Of a DNA stretch of 64,000 nucleotides, positions 63,501 to 64,000 are shown one piece after another. A model generated the notes under the pieces. It was not told the DNA's origin. It saw only the letters and a list, made by a program, of their open reading frames with translations, and made no database searches. Position numbers and translations under genes: made by a program. Numbering within the stretch: position 1 is the first letter of the stretch; every line of letters starts with the position of its first letter. This DNA is from Muricea muricata (taxonomy: Eukaryota; Cnidaria; Anthozoa; Malacalcyonacea; Plexauridae), in assembly GCA_963855995.1 (NCBI GenBank), contig OY979725.1, forward strand, positions 4,278,001-4,342,000, given 5' to 3'.

Positions 63501-64000
63501 TCGACTGTTAGTTACTCTATTACGAGTTCTTTTCAAGGCTTATCCCACTTGTGACGCCATGTAATGAGCTCAAGAATTTATCCAAGATGGCGGTTATCTC
63601 ACATGTTTGAGTCAAAATACCTCAAGAGTCAAGCAGAACATGAGAAAGCAGCAACAGGCTTTGTTATATCAAAAGCTCTTTCAAATGAGCGAAAAATATT
63701 TTTCGTTGCCATTACGATTTGAACCTATAATGACAACTCATCATTCCGACAGGAATCTGGCATAACAAGGACAAAAATTTCCTTGTTTGGGTGAACGAGG
63801 AAGATCATATTCGGGTTATCTCGATGCAGAAAGGCGGGAACATGAAAGAAGTATTTGAACGATTCTGTACAGGACTCCAGAAAACCGAGGAGCTTATGAA
63901 GAAGGCTGGGTCTGAGTTCATGTGGAATGAACACTTGGGCTTCGTGCTAACGTGTCCTTCGAATTTGGGCACGGGACTGCGTGCAGGTGTGCACGTGAAA
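60568..64000 (+). CDS. creatine kinase, 3' end beyond the window
   Basis: Four coding exons in view: 60568-60760, 61678-61943, 62467-62653 and 63753 to the window end; 298 codons of an expected 380. Residue numbering falls in step with vertebrate muscle [20 protein letters not shown] from residue 65, Ser128, Arg130 and Arg132 in SSRVRTGRS, catalytic Glu232 in WVNEEDH, and reactive Cys283 in [14 protein letters not shown]. It transfers phosphate between ATP and creatine. Absence of a mitochondrial presequence suggests a cytosolic form, though a non-coding or extra 5' exon cannot be excluded. Arginine kinase is less likely, because the [17 protein letters not shown] segment and the [17 protein letters not shown] region are CK-like. 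Intron 1 has donor GCACGT instead of GT, the only junction that restores the Pro-Gly-His frame. Confidence 0.93.
61005..61218. repeat. inverted repeat with perfect 20-bp ends in CK intron 1
   Basis: AAAAACTGTCTATAGAACAT at 61005-61024 is exactly inverted at 61199-61218. A G-rich run follows at 61367-61384. Confidence 0.6.
62874..62957. repeat. two 42-bp tandem units in CK intron 3
   Basis: Units 62874-62915 and 62916-62957 both begin CAATATACGA and contain CATAATGT..GTATATTT; about four differences. Confidence 0.65.
63262..63716. repeat. fold-back element ending close to CK exon 4
   Basis: The left arm (from ATTGGCAACAAAAAATATTC) and right arm (to AATATTTTTCGTTGCCAT) are about 200 bp each and imperfect. 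It ends only about 37 bases before the exon 4 acceptor. Confidence 0.6.

Overview
The window reads as a stretch of animal nuclear genome, most likely from a cnidarian such as a sea anemone or coral. It is AT-rich and full of introns, with short conserved exons spread over kilobases and introns packed with fold-back (MITE-like) repeats. The recognised genes are metazoan: LIN52 of the MuvB/DREAM complex, the sperm-tail protein ODF3/CIMAP1, equilibrative nucleoside transporters (SLC29), TMEM41A and creatine kinase. The species assignment is inference. I rebuilt the exon structures by hand from family similarity, splice sites and phase arithmetic.

Layout. 1-0.9 kb: first coding exon of an E-Syt-like SMP protein on the minus strand, running off the left edge. 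4.5-7.3 kb: LIN52 on the plus strand in six exons. 7.7-8.7 kb: a GPCR relic and a large fold-back repeat. 8.66-30.8 kb and 32.6-52.2 kb: two copies (A and B) of a tandem segmental duplication. Copy B carries a complete four-exon ODF3 gene and a complete 14-exon SLC29 transporter. Copy A has a second complete 14-exon SLC29 gene but keeps only one orphan exon of ODF3. 30.8-32.6 kb, between the copies: non-LTR reverse-transcriptase and TRAF-zinc-finger relics. 52.2-55.9 kb: nested fold-back elements without host genes. 55.9-60.3 kb: TMEM41A on the minus strand in five exons. 60.6-64.0 kb: creatine kinase on the plus strand, head-to-head with TMEM41A and cut by the window end in its fourth coding exon.

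The most unusual object lies in intron 10 of SLC29 copy A. It is a 6.1-kb element (21908-28049) with roughly 150-bp terminal inverted repeats starting AG, flanked by a perfect 6-bp duplication GTAGAA, and absent from copy B. These are Polinton/Maverick hallmarks. It carries a single-exon 219-codon gene of unknown function with its own TATA box. Nested in it is a second inverted-repeat element of 2.5 kb holding two divergent broken genes: an acidic protein, and a C2H2-finger plus packaging-type ATPase.

The two SLC29 copies keep identical exon lengths and open frames, but copy A has changed residues at family-conserved positions (Asp to Asn at residue 334, Leu to Ser before the Pro-Trp-Asn motif). 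This suggests functional divergence or early decay. Two introns appear to use GC-AG splice sites (ODF3 intron 1, creatine kinase intron 1).
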